A DNA stretch of 64,000 nucleotides from positions 62,001 to 126,000 of the forward strand of contig JBFNNX010000031.1 of NCBI GenBank assembly GCA_040791665.1, written 5' to 3'. A program made the position numbers and the translations under genes. Source of the stretch: Thiodiazotropha sp040791665. Lineage in GTDB: Bacteria > Pseudomonadota > Gammaproteobacteria > Chromatiales > Chromatiaceae. Below, piece by piece: positions 17,902 to 27,457 of this stretch. The stretch's first letter is position 1, and the number at the start of each line of letters is the position of its first letter. Under the pieces are notes generated by a model. It made no database searches. It was not told where the DNA came from and saw nothing but the letters and a program-made list of their open reading frames with translations.

Positions 17902-18199
17902 CTAGGGCCTGTTAACACTAATCCAATCGGCCCTGTTGCGCCTGAAAAAGCGCCAATCAAGGCGCACCCCAAGGGCACTTCCTTCGGGGCGCGAGGAGAG
18001 AAGTTTGGTGGTTCCAAATGAACGACGAGCAACGCCGAGTGGCGCTTTTTCAGACACAACCCGAAGGGCTGGGGCTATTTTTCCGCTCAGCGGTGTTAGC
18101 ATTCGCTCATGTAGCGCGGCTACACATCGCTCATGCTGCCTTGCGGGACAAAAAAATAGTCCCAGCAGGACCGATTGGATTAGTGTTAACAGGCCCTAG
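17902..18199. mobile_element. MITE-like inverted-repeat element, copy A (298 bp)
   Basis: Perfect 26-base terminal inverted repeats begin CTAGGGCCTGTTAACACTAA and end with its reverse complement. Inside, GTTGCGCCTGAAAAAGCGCC at 17935-17954 is repeated inverted at 18041-18060 with three changes. There is no transposase and no credible gene. The outer CTAG or TA is palindromic, so the target duplication cannot be fixed; a TA duplication (IS630/Tc1-like) or YTAR (IS5-like) would fit. Copies B and C lie at 38676-38792 and 47350-47618. Confidence 0.85.
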
Positions 18200-18275
18200 A
18201 TAAACCGTTGGTAAAAGAAACTTGATTCCGGCCCATTTTTAGAGCTATTGCAAGCAGCGCTTAAAGGTATTAGTC

Positions 18276-19349
18276 ATGACGGGCGAACAGCCGATAATCG
18301 ATAGCCGCGTATCCAATACACGTGTATCCAGCACCCACAGATTGATTCGCCCTCTCGATCTGTTGCGGGAGATGCCTATTGATGACACCGTCTATGAGCA
18401 TGTGCTCAAGGTGCGCGACACCATTCATCACATCATAATCGGCGATGACCCACGACCATTGGTTATCGTCGGGCCCTGTTCGATACACGATCCGGCAGCG
18501 GCCATGGATTATGCCCAAAGGCTCAAACCATTGGCGGATGCTCTAAGTGACCGGTTATATATTGTAATGCGGGTCTATTTTGAAAAGCCCCGTACAACAA
18601 TCGGCTGGAAAGGTTTGATCAATGATCCGGAGATGAATGGATCGTTCGACATGGATAAGGGCTTACGCATGGCGAGGGAACTGTTGCTCGATATCAATGC
18701 TCTCGGATTGGCTACGGCCACCGAGATACTCGAGCCGTTTACACCGCAATATATCGGTGATCTGCTCGGTTGGGTGGCAATTGGAGCACGCACCACGGAG
18801 AGTCAAACCCATCGTCAGATGGCGTCTGGTCTATCAGCGCCGGTGGGATTCAAGAATTCCACTGACGGCAACACCAAGGTGGCGGTTGATGCCATGTTGT
18901 CCGCCGCCAGCTCGCACACCTTTCTGGGAATCAACGAACTGGGCGAAACCTCCATTGTTGAAACCACCGGTAACAGTGATACCCATCTGATTCTGCGTGG
19001 TGGCAGTCAAGGCGCGAACTACGATCAGCGAGAAGTATTCAAGGCCGCGGAGATGTTGCGTTCGAAGGCGCTCAATCCAAGATTGATGGTCGACTGTTCA
19101 CACGCCAACAGCGGCAAAAATTACACTCGCCAAGTCATGGTTTGGGATAATCTTATAGAGCAGATCTGCCGGGCAAGAGGTGATGGCGAGCAGTCGGTTA
19201 TTCTCGGGGCGATGCTGGAGAGCCATATCAGTGCCGGCCGACAGGATATCAAGGGCGATTTGGACTATGGTGTATCGGTTACGGATGCCTGTATCGATTG
19301 GGCGACTACACAACAGCTATTGCAGCGGGGCTATAGGGAGTTGGGCTGA
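18276..19349 (+). CDS. aroF/aroG/aroH: 3-deoxy-7-phosphoheptulonate (DAHP) synthase, AroF/G/H type
   Basis: A 357-residue type I DAHP synthase, the first step of the shikimate pathway (phosphoenolpyruvate plus erythrose 4-phosphate). Landmarks are VIVGPCSIHDPAAAMDYA, RVYFEKPRTTIGWKGLINDP, GARTTESQ-T-HRQMASG, APVGFKNSTDGN, ILRGGSQGANY, DCSHANSGK and AMLESHI. Which aromatic amino acid inhibits it cannot be told. It is monocistronic, 76 bases after copy A of the inverted-repeat element. Confidence 0.92.
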   Translation: MTGEQPIIDSRVSNTRVSSTHRLIRPLDLLREMPIDDTVYEHVLKVRDTIHHIIIGDDPRPLVIVGPCSIHDPAAAMDYAQRLKPLADALSDRLYIVMRVYFEKPRTTIGWKGLINDPEMNGSFDMDKGLRMARELLLDINALGLATATEILEPFTPQYIGDLLGWVAIGARTTESQTHRQMASGLSAPVGFKNSTDGNTKVAVDAMLSAASSHTFLGINELGETSIVETTGNSDTHLILRGGSQGANYDQREVFKAAEMLRSKALNPRLMVDCSHANSGKNYTRQVMVWDNLIEQICRARGDGEQSVILGAMLESHISAGRQDIKGDLDYGVSVTDACIDWATTQQLLQRGYRELG

Positions 19350-19389
19350 GTGAGGATTGGCCACGCGGTTGTATGGGGGCGGCCACTGG

Positions 19390-20229
19390 GTGAATATTGA
19401 AACGATAACAAGGGTGGGACCAGTTGCAGCCATAGTGCTGCTGGTTTTAGTAAACGGTTGTTATTCCAGTCATCAAGAGGAGGCATCAACAGTGCCGCAG
19501 ACGTTGCAGAGGGATTTACAGACCCTGGCTGATGCAAGGGTTTTTTTTGGCCATCAATCCGTAGGCAATAACATTATCGCCGGTATAGCGGAGCTGGTCG
19601 GGGATTATCGCGGAATAGATCTGAATATCAAGGAGAGCAGTGCTGAAATCGGTGAGGCCTCGGGGTGTCTGCTGCATGCCGCGGTGGGTAAGAATACGGA
19701 ACCGCTTAGCAAATGTGTCGATTTTGGCAGGATCCTCGATCAGGAGCTGACCGGGAAGATCGATTACGCTTTGTTGAAATTTTGCTATATCGATATCAAC
19801 CGTGACTCTGATGTGGCGAAATTGTTCGACGACTACAAACGAACCATGGATGATCTTATTAAGAGGCATCCCGAGATTACATTCATCCACACTACGGTAC
19901 CGCTCAGGCACTCGCCTGGCGGTGTGGCGGTCTGGATAAGAGAGGTTCTGGGAAGGCCTAACAATGGCAAACTGGACAATATCAAACGGAATCAATTCAA
20001 CCAGTTACTCCGCTCCGGCTACAGTCAATCGCCGATCGTGGATATTGCGGCAAGCGAGTCCACCTATCCCAATGGCAAAAGGGAAGCGTTCAAAATGAAC
20101 GGCCGGACCTACAGTTCGCTGATCGGCGAATATACCGATGACGGCGGCCATCTCAATGAAAACGGACGCGGCAGAGTGGCATCTGCATTTATCCGGGAGC
20201 TTGCGCAGATTATTCGCGACCATCCCTAG
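19390..20229 (+). CDS. SGNH-hydrolase-like lipoprotein
   Basis: About 279 residues. From the GTG at 19390 a lipoprotein signal runs VAAIVLLVLVNGC (Cys about residue 24). The mature part has FFGHQSVGNNII, a block-I-like segment in which His precedes the usual Ser position, ALLKFCYIDIN, FIHTTVPLRHSP and a C-terminal DDGGHLNENG, which suits the Asp-x-x-His end of SGNH enzymes. Such proteins are often esterases acting on cell-surface glycans. An in-frame TTG at 19357 was not chosen because it delays the signal peptide. Confidence 0.6.
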   Translation: MNIETITRVGPVAAIVLLVLVNGCYSSHQEEASTVPQTLQRDLQTLADARVFFGHQSVGNNIIAGIAELVGDYRGIDLNIKESSAEIGEASGCLLHAAVGKNTEPLSKCVDFGRILDQELTGKIDYALLKFCYIDINRDSDVAKLFDDYKRTMDDLIKRHPEITFIHTTVPLRHSPGGVAVWIREVLGRPNNGKLDNIKRNQFNQLLRSGYSQSPIVDIAASESTYPNGKREAFKMNGRTYSSLIGEYTDDGGHLNENGRGRVASAFIRELAQIIRDHP

Positions 20230-20591
20230 ATATATCCGGGCAGGTCCTGATAATTTCCATCCCGGTGCTGTCAATCTTGACAATGGGCCGGCTACACGGG
20301 ATCGATGCCTGTCTGCGGTAGCATTCCGTTTACAATTCAACTCGCGCAGACTTGTTCACTGCTTCAGCAGTTCATAATTCCGATAATTGGAAATGAGATT
20401 CATCTCTCATCAAGCTTGGGAATCCAATCCCTGGACTGCTCAAGCGAGACCGGTGTGTGCCGATATGCCTGAATAAGCGTATCGATGGAGCGGCGATCTC
20501 GACCGTGCATCGAATTTCCGCTTATATAGATTAAAAAATCTCCCGGGTGGAGAAGGACGGATCGAGTGACTCCCCGAGGTAACCAATAGTC
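20230..20591. other. Intergenic region, 362 bases, no supported gene
   Basis: This gap separates the SGNH lipoprotein gene from the coiled-coil gene. A 68-codon minus-strand reading frame (20400-20606) opens with GTG without a ribosome binding site and runs into the next gene; it is not supported. No strong hairpin or promoter was picked out. Confidence 0.4.
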
Positions 20592-21482
20592 ATGAAGCCT
20601 GATCACGATACTGATGCCTTGCAGGCCGATATTTCCTCACTTGAAAGCAAGCGACAGATACTCAAACGGATTGTCGATATCACCAAGGCGATCGAGAATA
20701 TGCAGGATAGTCTCAATGCCGTGTTGGTGCTCGGCGTCGACTCCAAGGATATACCGGAAGATGCGCTCAATCTTTACAGTTCACTGAGCGACACTCTGCG
20801 CAATCTGCCGGTCAGCAAGATACAGCAATATTTCAACAATCTTGAATTGATCGTTAAGGGACAGTTGGAAAAGATACTGCGCTACTCCGGTCTCGATTTT
20901 TCCGGTGACGAGAGTATCGAGTTTATTTCGCTCTCCAGCGATGAGAGCGAAACCAATCCTTTTGATCTGCTTGATGAGTTCAAGCGCACGGCTCAAACCG
21001 CAGTATCCTTGAGGGTATTGCTGCGTAAGCGAGGCGTCGCCACACCCGGCTCGCCGATTCCCGTCTCGCCGTCAATCGTAAAGACGCAACTGCGGCACTT
21101 GGAGAGTGAGGAGAGTCAACAACGGGCCAAGGCCAAGGAGAAGATTCTCGATATGCAGGCAGATGTGAAGGGCATGCTTGAAAATCCCAACTACCCCGAT
21201 GGCATGAAACAGGTGCTTAATGGCGTCGTTGCCAACCTTGATAGGGATATCAAACTGCTGGAGAAGGGCGTTTCCCTCAACAAACTCAGCTTTGTCATGG
21301 AGTCGGAAGATGTCCTGAGTGTGGAGGAATCGAATATAGAATTCGAGGAGATCGAAGTAATCGAGATCGGGGGCGTCGATGAGGGGCAAACGGACATGGG
21401 TTTTTCCGCTGCAGCCAGCCGCTGGCTCAACAGCCCATGGGATGTCTCCTGGGGCGATATCACCAATGACAAGAAGTCCTGA
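20592..21482 (+). CDS. Hypothetical coiled-coil cytoplasmic protein
   Basis: A 296-residue acidic protein, family not recognised. It is almost entirely helical: residues 5-65 and 165-230 are heptad-rich, the middle (STLS-rich, ISLSSDESETNPFDLLDEF) is acidic, and the C-terminus ends in a Trp-rich segment (AASRWLNSPWDVSWGD). There is no signal peptide. The ATG follows CCGAGGTAACC at about 10 bases. It is monocistronic. Confidence 0.6.
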   Translation: MKPDHDTDALQADISSLESKRQILKRIVDITKAIENMQDSLNAVLVLGVDSKDIPEDALNLYSSLSDTLRNLPVSKIQQYFNNLELIVKGQLEKILRYSGLDFSGDESIEFISLSSDESETNPFDLLDEFKRTAQTAVSLRVLLRKRGVATPGSPIPVSPSIVKTQLRHLESEESQQRAKAKEKILDMQADVKGMLENPNYPDGMKQVLNGVVANLDRDIKLLEKGVSLNKLSFVMESEDVLSVEESNIEFEEIEVIEIGGVDEGQTDMGFSAAASRWLNSPWDVSWGDITNDKKS

Positions 21483-21667
21483 AGGGGTTATCGACTCTGC
21501 ACAATTCAACCTGGACATTCCACCTCACTGCTGGTTTAATGTCTCTATATCAATAGTACTGTTATTGTGTATTGCTCTAGCCAATACTTACTATAGTTCA
21601 ACTATTGCTTAACCCTCGGCTACACTCAACTGAATCACTGACCACCTGAATCGAGGACAATCACTCT

Positions 21668-23947
21668 ATGCCTCAAGAGTTGAGACAGGCAGCGCTCGAC
21701 TATCATCGTTCACCCAAGCCAGGCAAGCTTGAGATCAAGGCCACCAAACCGATGGCAAACCAGAGAGATCTGGCGCTCGCCTATTCACCTGGTGTGGCTG
21801 TCGCCTGTGAAGAGATTGAAGCGGATCCCAACAAAGCGGCGGACTATACTGCCCGGGGCAACCTGGTGGCTGTGGTGAGTAACGGCACTGCCGTTCTCGG
21901 TCTCGGTGCTATCGGCAGTCTTGCCTCCAAGCCGGTGATGGAGGGTAAGGCGGTACTGTTCAAGCAGTTTGCCGACATCGATGTATTCGATATCGAAATC
22001 GATGAACATGATCCCCAGCTCTTTATCGAAACGGTGGCTCGGCTCGAACCCAGTTTCGGTGGCATCAACCTCGAGGATATCAAGGCTCCTGACTGCTTCA
22101 TCATAGAGGAGGCGCTCAAGGAGCGCATGAATATTCCGGTGTTCCATGATGATCAGCATGGTACTGCGATTGTGGTTTGCGCCGCTATTCTCAACGGTCT
22201 CAAGCTGGTGGGTAAGGCTATCGAAGAGGTCAGGCTGGTAACCGCCGGTGCGGGTGCTGCTGCCCTGGCCTGCCTCGGACTATTGATCGATATGGGGATG
22301 AAACGAGCGCATATCATCGTCACCGATGTCGCCGGCGTGGTCTACAAAGGCAGGACCGGCGACATGGATCCCTACAAGAGTGCCTATGCCGCCGATACCC
22401 CTCTTCGCACCTTGGAGCAGGCGTTGAAAGGCGCCGATATTTTCTTGGGACTATCCGCAGCCGGCGTGCTGAAAGCGGAATGGCTGCCGAAGATGGCGGC
22501 AAATCCGCTGATCCTGGCACTTGCGAATCCGACCCCGGAGATAATGCCTGAAGAGGCGAAGGCAGTACGGCCGGATGCGATCCTGGCGACGGGCCGTACC
22601 GATTATCCCAACCAGGTCAATAACGTGCTCTGTTTTCCATTCTTGTTTCGCGGAGCCCTAGACGTGGGCGCGAGCGAGATCAATCGTGATATGAAATTGG
22701 CCTGTGTACGCGCCATTGCAGAGATGGCTCAAGTGGAGTCCTCTGATGTGGTGCGGTCCGCCTATGGCGGCCAACAATTGCAGTTTGGTCCGGAGTATCT
22801 GATTCCGAAACCGTTCGATCCACGCTTGATGGAGAACGTCCCCTACGCTGTTGCTGTCGCGGCGATGGAGTCAGGGGTTGCGCAACGACCGATCGCCGAC
22901 CTGGAAGCCTACCGCAACCGCTTGCAGCAAAGGGTCTTTCGCACCAGCATTACCATGCGTCCGGTATTTGATCGGGCGCGTGATGAGTTGCGGCGGGTGG
23001 TTTACGCCGAGGGCGAGGAGGAGCGCGTCCTCGAGGTGGCTCAACAGGCGGTTGATCAGGGAATTGCCATCCCCGTGTTGATCGGCAGGCGTGAGATCAT
23101 CAATAGACGTATCGCTTCCCTCGGCTTGAGAATGCAGGAAGGGGCCGATTTCGAACTCCTCGACCCATTTGATAATCCTCGCTTCGAAACTTATGCCGAG
23201 ACCTTGTTTGGCCAGGTTCAGCGACGCGGCTATTCACCCAAGGAGGCCCGTAATATACTGCGGCAAAACCACACAGTACTGGCATCTGTGGTGGTGGCGT
23301 CAGGCGATGCCGATGCCATGATCTGCGGTACGGTAGGACGTTACTGGACCCATATCGACTATGTGCGTGAGATCGTAGGCACCGAGAACGGCATCAATAA
23401 GCTCACCTCCATGAACGCCCTTGTATTACAGTCCGGCACGCTCTTCATGGCGGATGCCTATGTACAGGAAGACCCTTCGGCAGAGGATATCGCCGAAATC
23501 GTCTCGCTCTGTGTTGAAGAGGTATTGTGGTTCGGTATCGAGCCCAAGGTTGCGCTGGTTTCCCATTCAAACTTCGGTAGCCACGATTCTCCTTCAGCGG
23601 TTAAGATGCGTGAGGCATTGGCAATGGTCCGCTACCGCATGCCCGATTTGGAAATCGAGGGGGAGATGCATGCCGATCTGGCGTTATCCGAACAGTTGCG
23701 TTTTGTTCGCTTCCCCAAATCACGGCTAAAGGACCGGGCGAATCTGCTGATAATGCCCAATCAGGATGCAGCCAACGTGGCTTTCAATATGTTGAAAGTG
23801 CTCGGTGACGGAATCGCTATCGGGCCGATTCTGATAGGCTGTGCGAAATCGGCCCATGTGGTCACGCCCAGTATCAGCGTACGCGGTTTGTTGAACATGA
23901 CTGCGCTCGCATCCGTACGCGCCAGTTGCATGATGAATAAGGAATGA
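21668..23947 (+). CDS. maeB: NADP-dependent malic enzyme (MaeB) with phosphotransacetylase-like C-terminal domain
   Basis: A 759-residue protein that decarboxylates malate to pyruvate and CO2 with NADP. The N-terminal malic domain has AYSPGVAVACEEI, NGTAVLGLGAIGSLASKPVMEGK and FHDDQHGTA; the NAD(P) domain has TAGAGAAALACLGLL. The C-terminal third (about 430-759) is the regulatory phosphate acetyltransferase-like domain with CGTVGRYWTHI and FPKSRLKDRANLLIMPNQDAAN. GAGGAC precedes the ATG. Length and order match E. coli MaeB. Confidence 0.95.
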   Translation: MPQELRQAALDYHRSPKPGKLEIKATKPMANQRDLALAYSPGVAVACEEIEADPNKAADYTARGNLVAVVSNGTAVLGLGAIGSLASKPVMEGKAVLFKQFADIDVFDIEIDEHDPQLFIETVARLEPSFGGINLEDIKAPDCFIIEEALKERMNIPVFHDDQHGTAIVVCAAILNGLKLVGKAIEEVRLVTAGAGAAALACLGLLIDMGMKRAHIIVTDVAGVVYKGRTGDMDPYKSAYAADTPLRTLEQALKGADIFLGLSAAGVLKAEWLPKMAANPLILALANPTPEIMPEEAKAVRPDAILATGRTDYPNQVNNVLCFPFLFRGALDVGASEINRDMKLACVRAIAEMAQVESSDVVRSAYGGQQLQFGPEYLIPKPFDPRLMENVPYAVAVAAMESGVAQRPIADLEAYRNRLQQRVFRTSITMRPVFDRARDELRRVVYAEGEEERVLEVAQQAVDQGIAIPVLIGRREIINRRIASLGLRMQEGADFELLDPFDNPRFETYAETLFGQVQRRGYSPKEARNILRQNHTVLASVVVASGDADAMICGTVGRYWTHIDYVREIVGTENGINKLTSMNALVLQSGTLFMADAYVQEDPSAEDIAEIVSLCVEEVLWFGIEPKVALVSHSNFGSHDSPSAVKMREALAMVRYRMPDLEIEGEMHADLALSEQLRFVRFPKSRLKDRANLLIMPNQDAANVAFNMLKVLGDGIAIGPILIGCAKSAHVVTPSISVRGLLNMTALASVRASCMMNKE

Positions 23948-24069
23948 TTCAGATGCGTTATCATTTGGAGTGAGTTAGAACAACCACATTGTAGTGCAGG
24001 TGACCCTCAGAGCCTTAAGCAGTTCGACTCTGATTTCAACTAACATGAACAGTATTGGAAAAGAGAAAC

Positions 24070-24450
24070 ATGCAAGAGACTAATCCAAGACCGGTCTTTC
24101 TTAATCTTTTTAAGATACGTTTACCCATGGCCGGTATCATGTCGATCATTCATCGCGTTACCGGTGTGGTAATGGTTTTGGCGATACCCCTTCTTATATA
24201 TCTCCTTGATCTTTCGCTCAGTGGTCCCGAAGGGTTTGCCGATGCCAAAGGGCTATTCGCAAGCGGTTTTGTCAAATTGATTCTGTTTCTCTTTCTGTGG
24301 GGACTGATGCATCATTTTCTGGCAGGTATCCGCTATCTGCTGATCGACATCGACGTAGGCGTTGAAAAACCCCTGTTTCGTCAAACCGCGTGGGCAGTAA
24401 CATTGGTTGCACCCATTTTGGCGCTGATATTGATTGGAGGTCTGCTATGA
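24070..24450 (+). CDS. sdhC: Succinate dehydrogenase cytochrome b556 subunit SdhC
   Basis: A 126-residue membrane anchor with three helices. MSIIHRVTGV carries the Ser/Arg/His quinone and haem region, and LMHHFLAGIRYLLID has the haem-ligand His. ATG 24070 with GGAAAAGAG upstream was chosen over a TTG 15 bases earlier. It is the first gene of sdhCDAB; its stop overlaps sdhD by ATGA. Confidence 0.92.
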   Translation: MQETNPRPVFLNLFKIRLPMAGIMSIIHRVTGVVMVLAIPLLIYLLDLSLSGPEGFADAKGLFASGFVKLILFLFLWGLMHHFLAGIRYLLIDIDVGVEKPLFRQTAWAVTLVAPILALILIGGLL

Positions 24451-24788
24451 GCCGTCGTGCGACTGGACTGAGGGCCTGGTTTCTTCAACGTGCCACAGCA
24501 ATCTATCTGTTACTGTTCATCATCTACGTGCTGCAGCACATGATCGTCAATCCGCCGCAGGATTTTAACGCATGGCAGGGATGGATTGCGCAACCGTTGG
24601 TTGCACTGGGGCTGTTGCTCTTTTTCGCCTCCCTGCTGCTGCATGCCTGGGTCGGTTTCCGCGATGTATTGATCGACTATGTCCACCCCACAGCGATAAG
24701 AGTGACGGTACTGACGCTGGTCGGTTTCGTCATGCTCGGCAGTGCGCTTTGGGTTCTGCAAATTATCTTGACGGCGACTACCGCCTGA
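24447..24788 (+). CDS. sdhD: Succinate dehydrogenase membrane anchor SdhD
   Basis: A 113-residue subunit with three membrane helices. LRAWFLQRATAIYLLLFIIY starts helix 1, and LLLHAWVGFRDVLIDYV supplies the haem-ligand His and the quinone-site Asp-Tyr. It pairs with SdhC to bind haem b and ubiquinone. The ATG overlaps the sdhC stop. TTGGAGG precedes it. sdhA follows after 20 bases. Confidence 0.92.
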   Translation: MSRRATGLRAWFLQRATAIYLLLFIIYVLQHMIVNPPQDFNAWQGWIAQPLVALGLLLFFASLLLHAWVGFRDVLIDYVHPTAIRVTVLTLVGFVMLGSALWVLQIILTATTA

Positions 24789-24808
24789 GTAAAAGGTTAA
24801 CTATTAAG

Positions 24809-26569
24809 ATGGCACTGGAAAAGCAACGATTCGATACACTTATTCTGGGGGCCGGCGGTGCAGGATTGAACGCAGCCCTGCAACTGGCCAATGCAAACCT
24901 CAAGGTTGCGGTTGTCTCCAAGGTATTTCCTACGCGTTCCCACACTGTCGCGGCGCAAGGAGGAGTAAATGCCGCCTTGGCCAACGTCCTGCCGGACAAC
25001 TGGCATTGGCATATGTTCGATACCGTGAAAGGTTCCGACTATCTCGGCGATCAGGATGCCATTGAGTATATGTGCCGTGAAGCGATTCCCACGGTTTACG
25101 AACTGGAACACAACGGCGTACCGTTCTCCCGTTTGGCCAATGGCAAGATATATCAGCGTGCGTTCGGCGGCCAGAGTCAGAACTTTGGTGGAGAGCAGGC
25201 CGCACGAACCTGTGCCGCCGCTGACCGCACCGGTCATGCGATTTTGCACACCCTCTATCAACAGAATATCCGCGCCAAGACCCATTTCTACGATGAGTAC
25301 TTTGCAGTTGATCTGATCAGGGATGATGAAGGAATAGTGTTGGGCGCCTTGGTGTTGAACATCGCAACTGGGGAGCCGTTGTTGATCGAGTCCAAGACCA
25401 CATTGTTGGCAACAGGGGGTTGTGGGCAGGTCTTCAGGACCACAAGCAATGCACATATCAACACAGGTGACGGAATGGCGATGGCGTTACGGGCCGGCCT
25501 GCCGTTGATGGACATGGAATTTTTCCAGTTTCATCCCACCGGCATCGCCGGTAAGGGTATGTTGATCACCGAGGGCGTGAGAGGAGAGGGCGGTTATCTT
25601 ATCAATAAGGATGGTGATCGCTTCATGGAAAAGTATGCCCCCAACGCTAAAGATCTCGCCAGTCGCGATGTAGTGGCGCGATCCATCGTAACGGAAGTGC
25701 GCGAAGGCAATGGTGTCGGTCCGGAAGCGGATCATGTATTGCTGAAAGTCAACCATCTGGGCGAAGAGGTCATCGCCAAGCGCCTGCCGGGTATCCGTGA
25801 GAGCTCCAAGATCTTTGCCGGCGTCGACCCGGTCAAAGACCCGATACCGGTATTCCCTACTGCCCACTACGTAATGGGTGGCATCCCCACCGACCGCTTC
25901 GGCCGGGTGATGCCCACTGCGGATGACGATGGCGATCATCTGCCGGGTCTGTATGCGGCGGGCGAGTGTGCCTGTGCATCGGTACACGGCGCCAATCGGC
26001 TTGGCGGCAATTCCCTGCTCGATATCCTGGTGTTTGGGCGCCTGGCGGGGCACAACATCATCGAGTATGTGAAAGACAATACTGCCCATCGGCCGCTCGA
26101 CGAAGCGAGCGTGGAGAGTGCTATGTCACGGTTGCAGCGTTGGGATGCCAAGGGTGAAGGTATCACCGTCAGCCAGCTGCGTAACGAGTTCCGCAAGACC
26201 ATGGAGGATCATGCCGGTGTATTCCGTGTCGAGGATATGATGGCGGAGGGCGTCGAAAAGGTGAAACAGTTACGGGAAAAAGTGAGTGAGGTTCGACTGA
26301 CCGACCACTCCTCTACCTTCAATACCAATCGTACCGAGGCCCTGGAACTGGAGAACCTGATCGATGTGGGTCTGTCGATCGCAGTATCCGCTTTGCACCG
26401 CAAGGAGAGCCGCGGCGCCCACTCGCGCCCCGATTATCCGAAACGCGACGATGTGGAATGGATGAAACACACTCTCTATTGGAAAGAGAACGACAAGCTC
26501 GATTACAAAGGTGTGCGGGCTCAACCTTTGACCGTTGAGAGTTTTCCGCCGAAGGAAAGGGTTTATTAA
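24809..26569 (+). CDS. sdhA: Succinate dehydrogenase flavoprotein subunit SdhA
   Basis: A 586-residue subunit that oxidises succinate to fumarate in the TCA cycle. GAGGAGLNAALQLA is the dinucleotide motif, SHTVAAQGG carries the His that binds FAD covalently, and FHPTGIAGKGMLITEG-RGEGG and GANRLGGNSLLD are active-site and FAD segments. The start is ATG 24809 (TTAAGATGGC context). The reading frame is open further upstream through sdhD, but the family match begins here. A spacer of 171 bases, unusual in sdh operons, separates it from sdhB. Confidence 0.95.
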   Translation: MALEKQRFDTLILGAGGAGLNAALQLANANLKVAVVSKVFPTRSHTVAAQGGVNAALANVLPDNWHWHMFDTVKGSDYLGDQDAIEYMCREAIPTVYELEHNGVPFSRLANGKIYQRAFGGQSQNFGGEQAARTCAAADRTGHAILHTLYQQNIRAKTHFYDEYFAVDLIRDDEGIVLGALVLNIATGEPLLIESKTTLLATGGCGQVFRTTSNAHINTGDGMAMALRAGLPLMDMEFFQFHPTGIAGKGMLITEGVRGEGGYLINKDGDRFMEKYAPNAKDLASRDVVARSIVTEVREGNGVGPEADHVLLKVNHLGEEVIAKRLPGIRESSKIFAGVDPVKDPIPVFPTAHYVMGGIPTDRFGRVMPTADDDGDHLPGLYAAGECACASVHGANRLGGNSLLDILVFGRLAGHNIIEYVKDNTAHRPLDEASVESAMSRLQRWDAKGEGITVSQLRNEFRKTMEDHAGVFRVEDMMAEGVEKVKQLREKVSEVRLTDHSSTFNTNRTEALELENLIDVGLSIAVSALHRKESRGAHSRPDYPKRDDVEWMKHTLYWKENDKLDYKGVRAQPLTVESFPPKERVY

Positions 26570-26717
26570 TTTTGAATTATTAACGTTGGATTTTGAATTG
26601 AATGTGTGCGCTAAGCGTACGTTGGGGATTTGAAAGAAGGTATTGCCGCTTTTCATGGCGAGTTATGAGCGAAGGGAACACCTGAATTCGCAATTAATAA
26701 TTCAAAATTCAAAATTA
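26566..26717. repeat. AT-rich inverted-repeat insert in the sdhA-sdhB spacer
   Basis: The left arm at 26566-26600 (TTAATTTTGAATTATTAA and again ATTTTGAATTG) is mirrored by the right arm at 26685-26717 (GCAATTAATAATTCAAAATT then CAAAATTA). The two enclose about 85 bases without coding content. This looks like a small palindromic repeat element or its remnant that landed just after the sdhA stop. Whether it ends or only slows sdh transcription is not known. Confidence 0.6.
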
Positions 26718-26740
26718 CCCAAATCTACTGAGGATTTGTA

Positions 26741-27433
26741 ATGAAATTCAGTGTCTACCGTTATAATCCGGATAGCGACAGCGAACCATATATGCAGGAC
26801 TTTGAAGTCGAACCACGTCAGGGAATGATGTTGCGCGATGCCTTGTTGGCTGTACAGGCCCAGGATGAGTCTTTTACCTTCAGGCATTCGTGCGGTGAGG
26901 GTGTATGCGGTTCTGATGGCGTGAATGTCAATGGCAGCAACAAACTTGCCTGCATTACGTCTTTGGCGGAATTGAAGGAACCGGTTGTGGTTAGACCCTT
27001 TCCAGGTCGACCGGTGATTCGTGATCTGGTCGTGGATATGAGTCAGTTCTATGCCCAATACAAGCAAGTCGATCCCTGGCTGATTCGCAAGGATCCCTTG
27101 CCGGAAAGAGAGATCCTTCAGTCACCGGAAGAGAGAAATCAACTCGATGGTCTCTACGAATGCATCATGTGCGGATGTTGTTCCACATCCTGTCCTTCTT
27201 TCTGGTGGAACCCGGACAAATTCCTTGGGCCGCAAGCATTATTGAGCGCATGCCGATTCTTGGCCGATAGTCGTGATCAGGCTAAAGAGGAGCGACTCGA
27301 CAAACTTGAGGGACCCTATAAGCTGTTTCGCTGCCATACCATCATGAACTGTGTGGAGTCATGTCCGAAAGAGCTGAATCCCACCAAGGCTATCGGTCAC
27401 ATCAAGGCCATCATGTTGAAGGATGCCATCTGA
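26741..27433 (+). CDS. sdhB: Succinate dehydrogenase iron-sulfur subunit SdhB
   Basis: A 230-residue electron-transfer subunit. The [2Fe-2S] ligands are in FRHSCGEGVCGSDG and NKLAC. The [4Fe-4S] and [3Fe-4S] ligands are in CIMCGCCSTSCP and CHTIMNCVESCPKELNP. TGAGGATTTGTA precedes the ATG. It carries electrons from SdhA flavin to the SdhCD quinone site. Confidence 0.95.
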   Translation: MKFSVYRYNPDSDSEPYMQDFEVEPRQGMMLRDALLAVQAQDESFTFRHSCGEGVCGSDGVNVNGSNKLACITSLAELKEPVVVRPFPGRPVIRDLVVDMSQFYAQYKQVDPWLIRKDPLPEREILQSPEERNQLDGLYECIMCGCCSTSCPSFWWNPDKFLGPQALLSACRFLADSRDQAKEERLDKLEGPYKLFRCHTIMNCVESCPKELNPTKAIGHIKAIMLKDAI

Positions 27434-27457
27434 ATCTGCTTTCATTAAGTGAACCGC

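Noticed and set aside
17902..18199. Short frames inside inverted-repeat copies A and C, with partly similar peptides
   Set aside because: The similarity comes from the shared repeat DNA; both frames lack ribosome binding sites and differ in length.
20400..20606. 68-codon minus-strand frame after the SGNH lipoprotein gene
   Set aside because: GTG start without ribosome binding site, overlaps the start of the next gene; no similarity recognised.
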